Positions 17,464-26,824 of a stretch of DNA of 64,000 nucleotides are shown here, one piece after another (positions within the stretch are counted from its first letter, which is position 1; each line of letters starts with the position of its first letter). Origin of the DNA: Fimbriiglobus sp043785105 (GTDB taxonomy: Bacteria; Planctomycetota; Planctomycetia; Gemmatales; Gemmataceae). The notes under the pieces were generated by a model. The model was not told where the DNA came from. It did not search any database and was given only the letters and a program-made list of their open reading frames with translations. The stretch covers positions 6,647 through 70,646 of the forward strand of contig JAYVXO010000218.1 in NCBI GenBank assembly GCA_043785105.1, in the 5' to 3' direction. A program made the translations under genes and the position numbers.

Positions 17464-19923
17464 TCATTCGCGGGTGAGGGTTTCGTCGAGGTTGAACAGG
17501 GCGAGGCACAGGGATGACCATGCGGCGTGTTCGGCGGGGTTGAGGGTTTCGTCGCGGGGGGCTTTGCCGATGGCGATCACATTCTTCGCGGCTTCGGGGT
17601 CGTTGCGGTAGACTTCGAGTTGCTGTTGCAGGACTTTGTGAAGCACCCGTTGTTCGCCTTCATTCGGGGACCGTACCAGCACGCGGCGGAAGACGAATGA
17701 CAATCGGGTGTCACTTTCAGTAGTTTCCTTCATCGCCTTCTCGGCCAGGACGCGGGCGGCTTCGGTCCAGGTGAGGTCGTTGAGCGTGGTCAGCGCGTGG
17801 AGTGGCGTGTTGGTGACACTCGGCTTCACGCGGCACGCCTGCCGGGAGGACGCATCGAACATGTTCGCCGGGCCGACGGTGCGCCGCCAGAAGGTGTAGA
17901 TGCTGCGGCGGTACAGGTCGGCGCCGCTGGACATGGGGTAGGTGAAATCGCGTTCCTTGGTGATGGCGAGCGGTTCCCAGATGCCTTCGGGTTGGTACGG
18001 GTAAACCGGCTTGCCGCCGACGCGCCGATCTAGCAACCCGCTCGCGGAAAGCGCGGCGTCACGCAGGAACATCGACGGCAACCGCATCCGGGGGGCGCGA
18101 GCGTAGAAGCGGTTTTCCGGATCCTTCGCCAACAGTTCCGGCGTGACGCGGCTGGATTGTTTGTAGGTCGCACTCGTCACAATCAGCCGGTTCATCGCCT
18201 TCATGTCCCACCCGGATTCGCGGAACTCGACGGCCAAGTAATCCAGCAAATCCTGGTGCATCGGCACTTCACTTTGGGCGCCGAAGTCTTCACTCGTCTT
18301 GACGAACCCCACGCCGAAGTAGGTTTGCCACATGCGGTTCACCGCCACCCGTGCCGTGAGGGGATGCTCCGGCGACATGAGCCATTTGGCCAACCCCAGC
18401 CGGTTGCGTGGCGCGTCCTTCGCCATCGGCGGCAGGAACTCTGGTGTAGCGAACGTGACCTTGTCCTTCGGCTTCAGGTACTCGCCACGATCCAAGATGT
18501 GCGTGTCCCGCGGGCGGTCCTCGGCCATGACCATGACCTTGGCAACTTCGTCGGCCTTGTAGTTTTTGATCTCCTCGTCCGTGCGCTGAATGTCCGCGAT
18601 CAGCTTCGGCGCAATCTTGTCCTCGAAGGCTTTCTTGGCTTTCGCGTCCTTCTTGATGACGAGTTCCCGCAACTCCTTGTCCGCGAACTTCTCATCCGCC
18701 ACAACCTTCGCTTCCCAATCTTTCTGCGCTGCTGTGGCGAATGATTTGAGATCGTCCCGTTTCTTCGTGAGTTCGCCGAGTTTTGCGGTTTGTTCACTGG
18801 TGGGCACTTCGAGAAATGGCGGGGAAACGCGGGTTTTTGACGACTGCCGACCGGCCACGCCGTTCTCGCTCAGGTTGTTGAACGCCGCCATTAGGCTGTA
18901 ATAATCGCGTTGTGTCACCGGGTCGTACTTGTGGTCGTGGCACTGCGAACACGCCATCGTCAACCCCAGCCAATTCGTTGCGGTCACGTCAACGCGGTCG
19001 AAGAGAATGTTGAACCGTTGCTCTTCCGGAATTGCGCCGCCTTCGCCGTTGACGAGGTGGTTGCGGTTGAACGCGGTCGCAACTTTTTGGTCAGTTGTCG
19101 CGTTCGGCAGCAAGTCCCCAGCGAGTTGCTCAATCGTGAAGCGGTCGAACGGCATGTTCGTGTTCAACGCTTTCACCACCCAGTCCCGCCACACCCACTG
19201 GAACGTGTCGCCGTCCTGTTGGAAGCCGTTGCTGTCCGCGTACCGGGCCGCGTCCAGCCAGGGTAGCGCCATCCGTTCGCCGTAGTGCGGATTTGCCATC
19301 AACCGATCGACCACCTTGGCGTAGGCGTTGGGCGAAGTGTCTTTGACAAACGCATCGGCTTCGGCTGGCGTGGGTGGCAACCCAGTGAGGTCAAACGTGA
19401 CGCGGCGCAACAGCGTGAACTTGTCGGCTTCCGGAGACGGTGACAGCCCCTTGTCAGCGAGCTTGGTTCGCAGGAATGCATCAATCGGATTCTTGATCCC
19501 AGCGACGGTGGGTACGGCGGGGCGGACCGGCTTTTGGAACGACCAGTGCCCTTCAAACTTGGCCCCTTCGGTCACCCACTGTTTCAGAACCGCTCGCTGT
19601 TCCGGGCTAAGGTGCCGGCTCGACTTGAGCGGCGGCATCACCTTGCTTTTCTCAGTGGAGAAAATGCGCTGGATGAGTTCGCTTTCGTCCGGCTTCCCCG
19701 GAACAATCAGCCCCTCCGCCTGTTGCCCTTCCAGCGTGTCGAGTCGGACATCGCCTTTGCGCTGGTTCGGGTCTTGCCCGTGGCAAAAGAAGCAGTTCTC
19801 CGCCAAAATCGGCCGCACGTCCCGACCATACGACACCGGCTTGCGGCCCTCGGCGAAGCCGGATTGGACAACGACGACGAGACCAATAACCGTGACGACA
19901 AACCGTGCGATGAGCATATTCAT
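17464..19923 (-). CDS. PSD1-type protein: planctomycete cytochrome C, DUF1549 and DUF1553 domains
   Basis: Start ATG 19921-19923 (MNMLIARFVVTVIGLVVVVQ), chosen because a signal peptide begins here; the frame upstream overlaps the neighbouring gene. 819 residues. The haem-type motif CFFCHG is at about 45, followed by a PSCyt1 domain to about 110. DUF1549 (about 145-360) contains NPIDAFLRTKLADKGLSPSP, RVTFDLTGLPPTPAEADAFV and the CSQCHDHKYDPVTQRDYY stretch. DUF1553 (about 500-760) has PRNRLGLAKWLMSPEHPLTA and RVAVNRMWQTYFG. Such exported proteins are usually paired with a DUF1501 gene, but none is adjacent here. Catalytic role unknown. Confidence 0.9.
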   Translation of the reverse strand: MNMLIARFVVTVIGLVVVVQSGFAEGRKPVSYGRDVRPILAENCFFCHGQDPNQRKGDVRLDTLEGQQAEGLIVPGKPDESELIQRIFSTEKSKVMPPLKSSRHLSPEQRAVLKQWVTEGAKFEGHWSFQKPVRPAVPTVAGIKNPIDAFLRTKLADKGLSPSPEADKFTLLRRVTFDLTGLPPTPAEADAFVKDTSPNAYAKVVDRLMANPHYGERMALPWLDAARYADSNGFQQDGDTFQWVWRDWVVKALNTNMPFDRFTIEQLAGDLLPNATTDQKVATAFNRNHLVNGEGGAIPEEQRFNILFDRVDVTATNWLGLTMACSQCHDHKYDPVTQRDYYSLMAAFNNLSENGVAGRQSSKTRVSPPFLEVPTSEQTAKLGELTKKRDDLKSFATAAQKDWEAKVVADEKFADKELRELVIKKDAKAKKAFEDKIAPKLIADIQRTDEEIKNYKADEVAKVMVMAEDRPRDTHILDRGEYLKPKDKVTFATPEFLPPMAKDAPRNRLGLAKWLMSPEHPLTARVAVNRMWQTYFGVGFVKTSEDFGAQSEVPMHQDLLDYLAVEFRESGWDMKAMNRLIVTSATYKQSSRVTPELLAKDPENRFYARAPRMRLPSMFLRDAALSASGLLDRRVGGKPVYPYQPEGIWEPLAITKERDFTYPMSSGADLYRRSIYTFWRRTVGPANMFDASSRQACRVKPSVTNTPLHALTTLNDLTWTEAARVLAEKAMKETTESDTRLSFVFRRVLVRSPNEGEQRVLHKVLQQQLEVYRNDPEAAKNVIAIGKAPRDETLNPAEHAAWSSLCLALFNLDETLTRE

Positions 19924-19973
19924 AGAGACCCTGGCAGACCAATTCGGCAGGGGGAGTGCTAGCGGCAATTCTA

Positions 19974-21344
19974 TCAGATCGACTTGGTTTTTGAAACCGA
20001 CACGGCCCCGAGTCCCGGTCCGTTCAGGATGGCTGTGTTCATCACCCCGTTGCGGGTGGTGAACACGCCGGGGAACTTGGCGTCCCAATCGGCGTTGGCG
20101 GCGGGGCAGTATTGGCGACTGTTCGCTTCGATGGCGGCCACGCCGGGGATGTGCGCGGCGATGCCGGCGCTATGAATCAGCGACGCGCCGGGGCAGGTCA
20201 GGTCTTGGACGCAGCGGAACAGGCCGTACTTCTGGGCTGCCGCAGCAAGGAGAAGCGTTTGCGTTTGCCCCTTACACGCCTTGAAGGCCACGCCGGTGTA
20301 GCCCATCTCGCGGGCCAGTTGCAGGCTTTCGAGATCGACCAGCGATTCATCAATCACCACCGGCTTCTGCTTCGCGGCGGCGTGCATCGTGTTGTGCCGG
20401 TTCGCCTTCAAATCCCGCGCCGTCGGCTGTTCGATGTACTGGACCCGGTTGTAAATCGTCGGCGTCCGTTGCCGCAGCCGCGTGAGGAACAGCGTGAGGT
20501 ACTCAACGTTCTCACAGCGTTCGTTGAAGTCGAGCGAGTAAAACCAAGTCGTGACACCGCGTTGTCGTTGGGCTGTATCAACAACCCCGTCAACACGCAC
20601 GACCCGTTCGACATCCCAGTCCAGGTCGTCGCCGTTGAGTTTAATTTTCAGGTGGGTTAGCCCGTCGCGGACCACCCAATCGCCGAGCGATTCCGGCAGC
20701 CCGTCGTTTAATGGCACCCGGACTTCCGCATTCGTGAGCGGGTCGAGCGCCCCCACGAGGTGGTACAGCGGTAAGGAGGGAACCGGCTCCCGCGTGATGT
20801 AGCGGTCGAGCCGTTCCCCTTTGAATTCTGCGCCGAGGTAGTGCCCGAGGTCGTTGCGGAGCATGTCCGGGCCGTAAGTGTGGTAGCAGTTCCGCTGGTG
20901 GACTTTGCCAAACGCATCGTGCAGGGCAGCATCAAACGGCGACGCCGTCACTAGGATTGCGAGCTTTGGCATCGGTTCCGCGCTGGTCTTGGTAATCTTC
21001 GTGGCCACCGGGAAGAACTCCGGCTCCAGCGTGTGCGTGATGTCGATGGGGTGCCCGGCGAGCGGACAATCGCGGTAAAGGGTCGCCACTTTTTCCGCCA
21101 TCTGCTTCATTGCTAGGAGCGTGTCGTCGTACTTCAACGCCTTCGACGGGTACGCCCAGACGTTGCCCAACGGCATCGACCCGAACCCGGTTGCGACCAA
21201 GCCCGCCGCCGTTTCAACCGCGAGGGTGACGTTCAACAACGTCACCCGGTCCAGCGACACGCCGCCGAACTTGATCGGTGTCCGGTAGAGGAAATCCTCG
21301 TAGGACAACTGAACGTCGCGGATTCGGACATCGGTGGGTAGCAT
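19974..21344 (-). CDS. Enolase-superfamily (mandelate racemase/muconate cycloisomerase-like) enzyme
   Basis: 456 residues from MLPTDVRIRDVQLSYEDFLY, with AGGA eight bases before ATG. The N-terminal capping domain (about 1-150) is followed by a barrel. Visible are the catalytic-type Lys in LTHLKIKLNG, the metal-ligand strands YSLDFNE, VQYIEQP and KPVVIDESLVD, then GVAFKACKGQTQTLLLAAAA. This is the arrangement of the superfamily that abstracts an alpha proton of a carboxylate. The long capping domain and overall length do not fit dipeptide epimerase well; substrate open. It lies 50 bases upstream of the PSD1 gene on the same strand. Confidence 0.8.
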   Translation of the reverse strand: MLPTDVRIRDVQLSYEDFLYRTPIKFGGVSLDRVTLLNVTLAVETAAGLVATGFGSMPLGNVWAYPSKALKYDDTLLAMKQMAEKVATLYRDCPLAGHPIDITHTLEPEFFPVATKITKTSAEPMPKLAILVTASPFDAALHDAFGKVHQRNCYHTYGPDMLRNDLGHYLGAEFKGERLDRYITREPVPSLPLYHLVGALDPLTNAEVRVPLNDGLPESLGDWVVRDGLTHLKIKLNGDDLDWDVERVVRVDGVVDTAQRQRGVTTWFYSLDFNERCENVEYLTLFLTRLRQRTPTIYNRVQYIEQPTARDLKANRHNTMHAAAKQKPVVIDESLVDLESLQLAREMGYTGVAFKACKGQTQTLLLAAAAQKYGLFRCVQDLTCPGASLIHSAGIAAHIPGVAAIEANSRQYCPAANADWDAKFPGVFTTRNGVMNTAILNGPGLGAVSVSKTKSI

Positions 21345-21443
21345 CGCATGGTTCCTGTCACTGTGTCCATGTCGGGAATGTCAGCTTACAACGAGTATCG
21401 CATACCGCGAATGTAGCTTCACGAGGGTGTCAGTAAAACCGTA

Positions 21444-21528
21444 TTCACCACAGAGGGCACGGAGAACCACAGAGAAATCCAAAATTCTTATTTCTTTCTC
21501 CGTGGCCCTCCGTGCCCTCTGTGGTGAA
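21444..21528. repeat. Second copy of the CACAGAGGGCACRGAG inverted repeat
   Basis: Left arm from 21444 (TTCACCACAGAGGGCACGGA) and right arm 21495-21528 are inverse copies separated by a short AT-rich spacer. It lies between the divergent enolase-like and methyltransferase genes. Compare 9141-9229. Confidence 0.85.
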
Positions 21529-21582
21529 AAATGCTTTTCGACGTGAAGCGATTCAGTTCCAACCGTTCCCGAGTGTCTTCCG

Positions 21583-22350
21583 ATGATTCCTGATTGGCAA
21601 CTCCCACCTGGCGTCGATCGCGGGCTTTGGGATTACCTCAATAGCGATGACATGGTGCGCGGGTACGACGCCCAAATGGCCGCGTCCCCGCTCGCGCAAG
21701 CTGATGTCGCCTTCTGCGATGCCGTGTTTGAACACCCCGGTCGGCTGGTCGATTTAGGCTGTGGAACCGGGCGATTGGCGATTCACTTTGCCCAGCGCGG
21801 CTTCGATTGCGTGGGCGTTGATCTTTCCCCCGAGATGTTGGCTCAAGCTGCGATCAACGCCCGGAAAGCGGATGTGGATGTGAAGTGGAAGACGGATAAC
21901 CTCGTTGAACTCAAACAATTTTCAGACGCGAGCTTCGACTATGCCGCCTGTCTGTTCAGTACCCTCGGCATGGTGCGGGATGTAGCGAATCGAACCAAGG
22001 TTGTTCAGCATGTCGCCCGGATTTTGAAGCCGGGTAGTCGGTTCGTGTTGCACGTTCACAACCGCTGGTTTCGCGGTCTGGGCTGGCAACGGGTCGCAAC
22101 CAACGCCGTCAAAACCGTGTTGAACCAGCCGAGCGCCGGGGATGTGACGATGCCCCAAGCCTACGCCGGCGCCCCGCTGACACTGCACCATTTCACTCGC
22201 CGCGGCGCTAAGCAATTGCTGGTCGAACACGGCTTCCGCATCCTGTGCATCCACGGCATCACCGTCAACGGCGACAGCCGGGAAACCGTCAGTTGGGGCC
22301 GCAACGTGACCACCAACTACGGGTACTTGATCGCCGCCGAAAAGGTGTAA
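21583..22350 (+). CDS. Class I SAM-dependent methyltransferase
   Basis: 255 residues, MIPDWQLPPGVDRGLWDYLN. The Rossmann-type methyltransferase core is clear: motif I RLVDLGCGTGRLAIHFAQRG (about 54-73), the acidic end of strand 2 in CVGVDLSPEMLAQA, and motif IV-V FDYAACLFSTLGMV and VARILKPGSRFVLHVHNRWF. The N-terminal DYLNSDDMVRGYDA is typical of small-molecule methyltransferases. Acceptor unknown. It is the only rightward gene in this stretch and is followed by a long inverted repeat. Confidence 0.88.
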   Translation: MIPDWQLPPGVDRGLWDYLNSDDMVRGYDAQMAASPLAQADVAFCDAVFEHPGRLVDLGCGTGRLAIHFAQRGFDCVGVDLSPEMLAQAAINARKADVDVKWKTDNLVELKQFSDASFDYAACLFSTLGMVRDVANRTKVVQHVARILKPGSRFVLHVHNRWFRGLGWQRVATNAVKTVLNQPSAGDVTMPQAYAGAPLTLHHFTRRGAKQLLVEHGFRILCIHGITVNGDSRETVSWGRNVTTNYGYLIAAEKV

Positions 22351-22361
22351 GGCTGGGAGTG

Positions 22362-22516
22362 CCTGGGGTGTCGCTGCGCTCAACCCCAGGCTAATGGCTC
22401 GCATCCCTACCGGGATGCCTCGGGGTGATTTTATCCCGACGGGGTGTTCCGGATTGGTTTTTATCCCGAAGGGATGCCAGCGATTAGCCTGGGGTTGAGC
22501 GCAGCGACACCCCAGG
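22362..22516. repeat. Inverted repeat with 34-base arms (CCTGGGGTGTCGCTGCGCTC family)
   Basis: 22362-22395 and 22483-22516 are exact inverse copies. Between them are repeated ATCCC(N)nGGGAT units (CATCCCTACCGGGATG, TATCCCGACGGGGTG, TATCCCGAAGGGATG). It sits between the convergent methyltransferase and DUF1559 genes and could terminate both, but its layered structure is that of a dispersed repeat. Confidence 0.8.
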
Positions 22517-22555
22517 TCCAGGCAAAGCATCCTGAAGGGATGCCAGGGATGCAGG

Positions 22556-23536
22556 TCACTCCACAATCACTTCGCCTCCGGCGCGGGTAACCATGTCGCC
22601 GATCGTTCGCAACTGGGTGCTTTCGGTCAGGAATCGCACGCTGCCATCGACCATCGCGCAGTTCGCACCGCCGTCGTGGAAGCTGTAGAAGAGGTGGCCC
22701 CATTCGTTGGAGTTGTTGACGCGCATCGTGCCGGGGATGCTGGCGGTGCCGGTACACCATTCGACCCGCTGGCCGATTTCGTAGGGGTTGTCGTTCGTCG
22801 CCCACGCGCCGCCACGGGCACGCGCACAAGCGGGGTTGGCCTTGTCCGCCGCTGCGGGCGTACCCCTCCGACCGCGGTACACGTCCTCCCGCCCCGCACA
22901 CTCCGCGACCAGAATCGTGTTCGACGTGCCGTCCGTGATGTTGCCGAACGTGTTCTTGCTCGGGAATTTTTGTAACGCCCCGGTGCGGTCGGATGTGGTC
23001 GGGTATTGCTGGGCAACAGGCAGTTCGTTGTTGATGGCGATGTTCACGCCTTCCGTGATGAAGTAATCCCCGCACGCGCCGATTTTGTCCTGCTCCGGTG
23101 CCGTTTCCTTTTTCTGCTGGAGTCGCGGTTGGTTCGGGGTGCTAGGGCAGTTGAACACCTTCAACTGTGTGCTAGCCGTCAAGCCGTTCGGCACGACCAT
23201 GCCCGTCGCCGGGTCGGTCGTGCGCCACCAGTTCACGTTCAGGTTGTAGTTCACGTCGTTGACGACGTTGGCTTGTTCCAGAAACGGCAACGTGTCCGGC
23301 GCCCAACTGCGTTGCGGCGTGGCATCCCGTTTGGAATAGGGCATGTAGTTGTAAGCGTTCTCGTGGTTGTGAACCGCGAGCGCGATCTGCTTGATATTGT
23401 TCGCACAAGTGGCCCGCGCGGCCGCCCCGCGTACCTTCTGGACCGCCGGCAGCAACAACCCGATGAGGACCGCGATAATCGCAATCACCACCAGCAATTC
23501 GATCAACGTGAACGCGGATCGCTTGAACATCATCAT
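22556..23536 (-). CDS. DUF1559 protein with prepilin-type N-terminus
   Basis: First of three consecutive ATGs (23536, 23533, 23530) is used because GGAG lies seven bases upstream; 326 residues. The class III prepilin signal FTLIELLVVIAIIAVLIGLL is followed by the standard PAVQKVRGAAARATCANNIK junction and the DUF1559 body (LPFLEQANVV, GDYFITEGVNIAINNELPVA, DGTSNTILVAEC). The C-terminal H-X9-DG box is FYSFHDGGANCAMVDGSVRF. These proteins are exported by a type II/IV pilus-like system and are highly multiplied in planctomycetes, with unknown individual roles. One of four in this window. Confidence 0.92.
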   Translation of the reverse strand: MMMFKRSAFTLIELLVVIAIIAVLIGLLLPAVQKVRGAAARATCANNIKQIALAVHNHENAYNYMPYSKRDATPQRSWAPDTLPFLEQANVVNDVNYNLNVNWWRTTDPATGMVVPNGLTASTQLKVFNCPSTPNQPRLQQKKETAPEQDKIGACGDYFITEGVNIAINNELPVAQQYPTTSDRTGALQKFPSKNTFGNITDGTSNTILVAECAGREDVYRGRRGTPAAADKANPACARARGGAWATNDNPYEIGQRVEWCTGTASIPGTMRVNNSNEWGHLFYSFHDGGANCAMVDGSVRFLTESTQLRTIGDMVTRAGGEVIVE

Positions 23537-23641
23537 CAAAAAACTCCGTTGTCACGGGCGACAAACGATTGAACTCCCAAGTTACGACAATACCAGCATC
23601 GCAAGAGTTCTTCCAGCATTTCCCACGATCAAACCGACCGA

Positions 23642-26089
23642 TCACACTATCACCACGGTGCCGTGAGTGCCATCGACGCGCACCCGTTGGCCAGTGCGGA
23701 TTTGTTTGGTGATCCCCGGTAGACCCGCAACGGCAGGCAACCCGAACTCGCGCGCGACAATCGCACCGTGACTGAGAACCCCGCCGGTTTCCATAATTAG
23801 CCCCTTCGCATGAACGAACAGCGGCACCCAGGCGGGGTCAGTCGAGGGGCAAACGAGAATGTACGGTTCATCCATCTGCAATGGCGCGGTCGGTTCGGTC
23901 AACACCAGCGCCAACCCCTCCGCGCTGCCAACAGAAATTGCAATACCTTCAAACGTCGTCGCCCCAACAGGCACCGGCTCCGGGCGACCAATCACGTCCA
24001 GCGCATCACTGAACACCACCGCTGGCACTTCGAGACTGAGTTCGAGTTGACGTTGTTTCTTGCGATCCCGAACGACCGTTGTGAAATCCTTCCCCGCAAT
24101 CAGCTCCGGTAGTTCCGCTGGCACCAAGTAAAACAGATCGCCGCGCAAGGCTGTGGTTCGCCCCAGTTCGACGAGCGATTTACGAATGACCGCGTACCCC
24201 AGCATCAAGGCATTCTTCGCCGCTTCCCGCAACCCCAGGTATACCCGTAAGCGCTCTGCCCACTGCGTGACGTGGCCACGAGATGGTGCGCTGGGTTGCG
24301 CTGGCGCGAGCGCTGCAATCCGGGCAGCAATCTCGTCAAAGCCCACGGACGATCGTCCGTGGGCGTTCGGTCCGTGGGCGTTCGGTCCGTGAGTTGGTGT
24401 TTCGCTCCAGCGCGGTTGCGCCAATTCCATCTCATTCTGGCACCTGTGCCCAAACCGCTCCAAAAACGTTCGTTGATCCAGTGTGCCATCCGCAAGCTGT
24501 TTCACCGCAACCGCGAGTTCTGCCCCGGTACCGCTTGCGAGTTCGCTGATTGCGGTCTTGGCACCGGCTTCGCCGAGCTTGGGTTTCAGCAACTCGAACA
24601 GGGTGTTCCACGCCAAATCGGCGAAGACGGTCGGTTTCAAACTGTGCCGCGCGAATTGAACCAGGGTGCGATCCGTCCAGTGGTGGAAGTGTTTCAACAG
24701 TGTTGGCGAATCGAGCTTCGACCAATCTTCACGGAGGGCATCGCGGGCTTCTTGCACGAACGGCGGGACGATTCGCGTCGTGAACTCATTCGCAAAGGTC
24801 GCAGCTAATTTGCGGGTGGTGCTGGACATGGAATTGAGCCGCCACGCAATGCCGGGTAGGCGTAACCACGCGCGAAGGCCGTCGCGCATGGGGTTTAGCA
24901 CGGGTTTCGGGTCCAGCGCCAGTCGCGGGTTGGCCTTCAGTTTGTCGAACGGGTACTCGATCGGCGGATGGGGAAACTGCATCCGGGGCATCCGCGACAG
25001 GTTGCACATCGGGCGGCCCGCGATGAGGTCGAACGCCGATTCGGAACCTAGCGTCGGGTCGGGACTCGCCCCCAGATCGCGGTTCATGGCGCCGAACCCG
25101 CCGTCGGCGCCGATCAACCGTTGCACCACGCCCCACGTCATCGGCAACGGTTCGGGCAAGACTTCGCTGAGGTTGTACCGCACCCACACCGTGCCACGCG
25201 GGTCGGCGATGGATTGCAGTTTGGCGATGACGGCCGCTCGCACGGTTTCGCGGTCGGTTGCGGTACTCGTTGTGATCGGGCGGGCTTGCAACACGTGGAA
25301 GTGGCCGTCGTGCAATGCCCATTCGATGTCACGCGGGTCGCCATAAAACTGCTCGACGCGGCGACCGAGTTCGGCGAGTTGTGACAGCTCGTTGTCAGTC
25401 AGGCACAGCGTGCGGCGTTGTGATTCCGCAACCGTTTCTTCCCCGTGGACAGTGATTTTGAGCGTCTTGTCACCGGCGTGTTTGGACACGACCGCGCCGG
25501 TGTCGAAGGTCACGTGAAACCGATCGGGGGTGACCTTTCCGGACACGACCGCTTCGCCCAAGCCCCACGATGCCTCGATGCTCATTCGCGTGCCGGTCGG
25601 GTCTTGCGGGTCGCGGGTAAACAGCACGCCGGCGACATCCGCCAGGACCATTTGTTGCACAACGACCGCCATCGCCAAGCCGGTTTCGTCGATCCCTTTT
25701 TGCCGGCGGTAGGCGACGGCTCGATCGGTATGCAACGACTTCCAGCACGATTCAATCACAGCCAACACGGCCTCATCACCCAACACGCCCAACCGCGTTT
25801 CTTGCTGTCCCGCGAAGCTGGCCTCCGCCCCATCCTCCGCCGTCGCCGACGACCGCACCGCGACCAACCCAGCCCCGAGTTGGTGATACGCGGCCAAAAC
25901 CCTTTGCACGAACGCCGCATCCGAACGAAGCCCCGCCGTGAACAGTCGCCGATACGCTTCGACGGTCACGACAAACCCGGTCGGCACCGGCAACCCAGCG
26001 CGGGCCATCCGCCCCAGACTGAGGGCTTTCCCGCCGACTTGCGGGCCGTCGGTTTCGGTGATCGCGTCGAAGAACACCACGTCAGCCAT
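23642..26089 (-). CDS. PEP/pyruvate-binding dikinase-like enzyme (PEP synthase or antibiotic phosphotransferase type)
   Basis: 815 residues starting MADVVFFDAITETDGPQVGG, with AGGAAA before ATG. The ATP-grasp-like PPDK N-terminal domain (about 1-310) has KALSLGRMARAGLPVPTGFV, AVRSSATAEDGAEASFAGQQ and LFTRDPQDPTG. A poorly conserved middle (about 320-690) follows. The C-terminal mobile phospho-His domain ends METGGVLSHGAIVAREFGLP with its catalytic His (about 775). There is no PEP-binding barrel, so it is not a classical 3-domain PEP synthase. The layout equals that of rifampin phosphotransferase-like proteins; substrate unknown. The middle contains a palindromic element translated as HGPNAHGPNAHGRSSVG. 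Ten bases downstream of the RNase HI gene. Confidence 0.82.
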   Translation of the reverse strand: MADVVFFDAITETDGPQVGGKALSLGRMARAGLPVPTGFVVTVEAYRRLFTAGLRSDAAFVQRVLAAYHQLGAGLVAVRSSATAEDGAEASFAGQQETRLGVLGDEAVLAVIESCWKSLHTDRAVAYRRQKGIDETGLAMAVVVQQMVLADVAGVLFTRDPQDPTGTRMSIEASWGLGEAVVSGKVTPDRFHVTFDTGAVVSKHAGDKTLKITVHGEETVAESQRRTLCLTDNELSQLAELGRRVEQFYGDPRDIEWALHDGHFHVLQARPITTSTATDRETVRAAVIAKLQSIADPRGTVWVRYNLSEVLPEPLPMTWGVVQRLIGADGGFGAMNRDLGASPDPTLGSESAFDLIAGRPMCNLSRMPRMQFPHPPIEYPFDKLKANPRLALDPKPVLNPMRDGLRAWLRLPGIAWRLNSMSSTTRKLAATFANEFTTRIVPPFVQEARDALREDWSKLDSPTLLKHFHHWTDRTLVQFARHSLKPTVFADLAWNTLFELLKPKLGEAGAKTAISELASGTGAELAVAVKQLADGTLDQRTFLERFGHRCQNEMELAQPRWSETPTHGPNAHGPNAHGRSSVGFDEIAARIAALAPAQPSAPSRGHVTQWAERLRVYLGLREAAKNALMLGYAVIRKSLVELGRTTALRGDLFYLVPAELPELIAGKDFTTVVRDRKKQRQLELSLEVPAVVFSDALDVIGRPEPVPVGATTFEGIAISVGSAEGLALVLTEPTAPLQMDEPYILVCPSTDPAWVPLFVHAKGLIMETGGVLSHGAIVAREFGLPAVAGLPGITKQIRTGQRVRVDGTHGTVVIV
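24338..24392. repeat. Palindromic element inside the dikinase-like coding region
   Basis: 24341-24364 is a perfect 24-base palindrome centred on GATC (GCCCACGGACGA and its inverse), preceded by AAA. It is followed by two tandem 15-base units GTTCGGTCCGTGGGC (24365-24379 and, ending differently, from 24380). All of it is read in frame. The design matches the terminator palindrome at 783-812 (AAAGCCCATGAACGA...). Confidence 0.8.
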
Positions 26090-26099
26090 GAGCGATTTC

Positions 26100-26747
26100 C
26101 TACTTGCGTTTCTTTTTCAACACGTCGTGCTTCTTGAGCAACTTGTGAATCTGATCCCAGACATCTTCCACCGTGGGCGAGCCTAGCCCGTGCGTCGCCC
26201 ACGAGTTTGCCGCCGCCGCAAGGCAAGCAATCGCATCATCTCGAAGCGGTTCAGCGGCGTTCGTGGGAATCGGTAGGGTGACATCTGGTTCCGGTTCGAT
26301 TGCCGGTGCCTCGGACTTGTCGTCGTGCTTCACCCGAGGTCGCGGGCTGCCGTCCAGGGCGAGGTTACACAGCCGGTCGGCGTCGCTGTTGAATTCCCGA
26401 CGGACGTGGGTCAGGGTGAGCTTCTCGAAGTGCTTTCGCAGGCCGCACGCTTCTTGAAACAGGTCTTGAAGGTCGGCACTCTTGACGCGGTATTCCCCCT
26501 TCATTTGCTTCACCATCAACTCGCTATCGCTGTAGACCGCGAGTTTGGGAATGCCGAGTTCCACGGCCAGTTCGAGTGCGCGAATCAACGCCGTGTACTC
26601 CGCCACGTTGTTGGTGGCGGTCCCCAGCCGGTCACACTCTTCGATCGTCGCTTGCCCCGGTCGGCGTAGCACGAACGCATACGACGCGGGACCGGGGTTC
26701 CCCCGCGAGCCGCCGTCAATGTGAACTGTCGGAGTTTGATCGCTCAT
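26100..26747 (-). CDS. rnhA: Ribonuclease HI with C-terminal extension
   Basis: 215 residues, MSDQTPTVHIDGGSRGNPGP. The catalytic carboxylates of the RNase H fold are visible: Asp11, Glu50 (NNVAEYTALIRALELA), Asp74 (VYSDSELMVKQMKGEYRVKS) and Asp122/124 (FNSDADRLCNLALDG). The fold ends near 135. The last 80 residues are an acidic linker and a helical segment ending in a Lys-rich tail (LLKKHDVLKKKRK), not part of the usual protein. It is of the short, archaeal/Sto-type RNase HI look. Upstream of and probably co-transcribed with the dikinase-like gene. Confidence 0.88.
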   Translation of the reverse strand: MSDQTPTVHIDGGSRGNPGPASYAFVLRRPGQATIEECDRLGTATNNVAEYTALIRALELAVELGIPKLAVYSDSELMVKQMKGEYRVKSADLQDLFQEACGLRKHFEKLTLTHVRREFNSDADRLCNLALDGSPRPRVKHDDKSEAPAIEPEPDVTLPIPTNAAEPLRDDAIACLAAAANSWATHGLGSPTVEDVWDQIHKLLKKHDVLKKKRK

Positions 26748-26824
26748 GCCGGTCGCTCATTTCGCTCATCGGGGTTCGGTCACTGGGAGTTGTAGAATGA
26801 ACGAAATTGTACTGAGAACCGACG

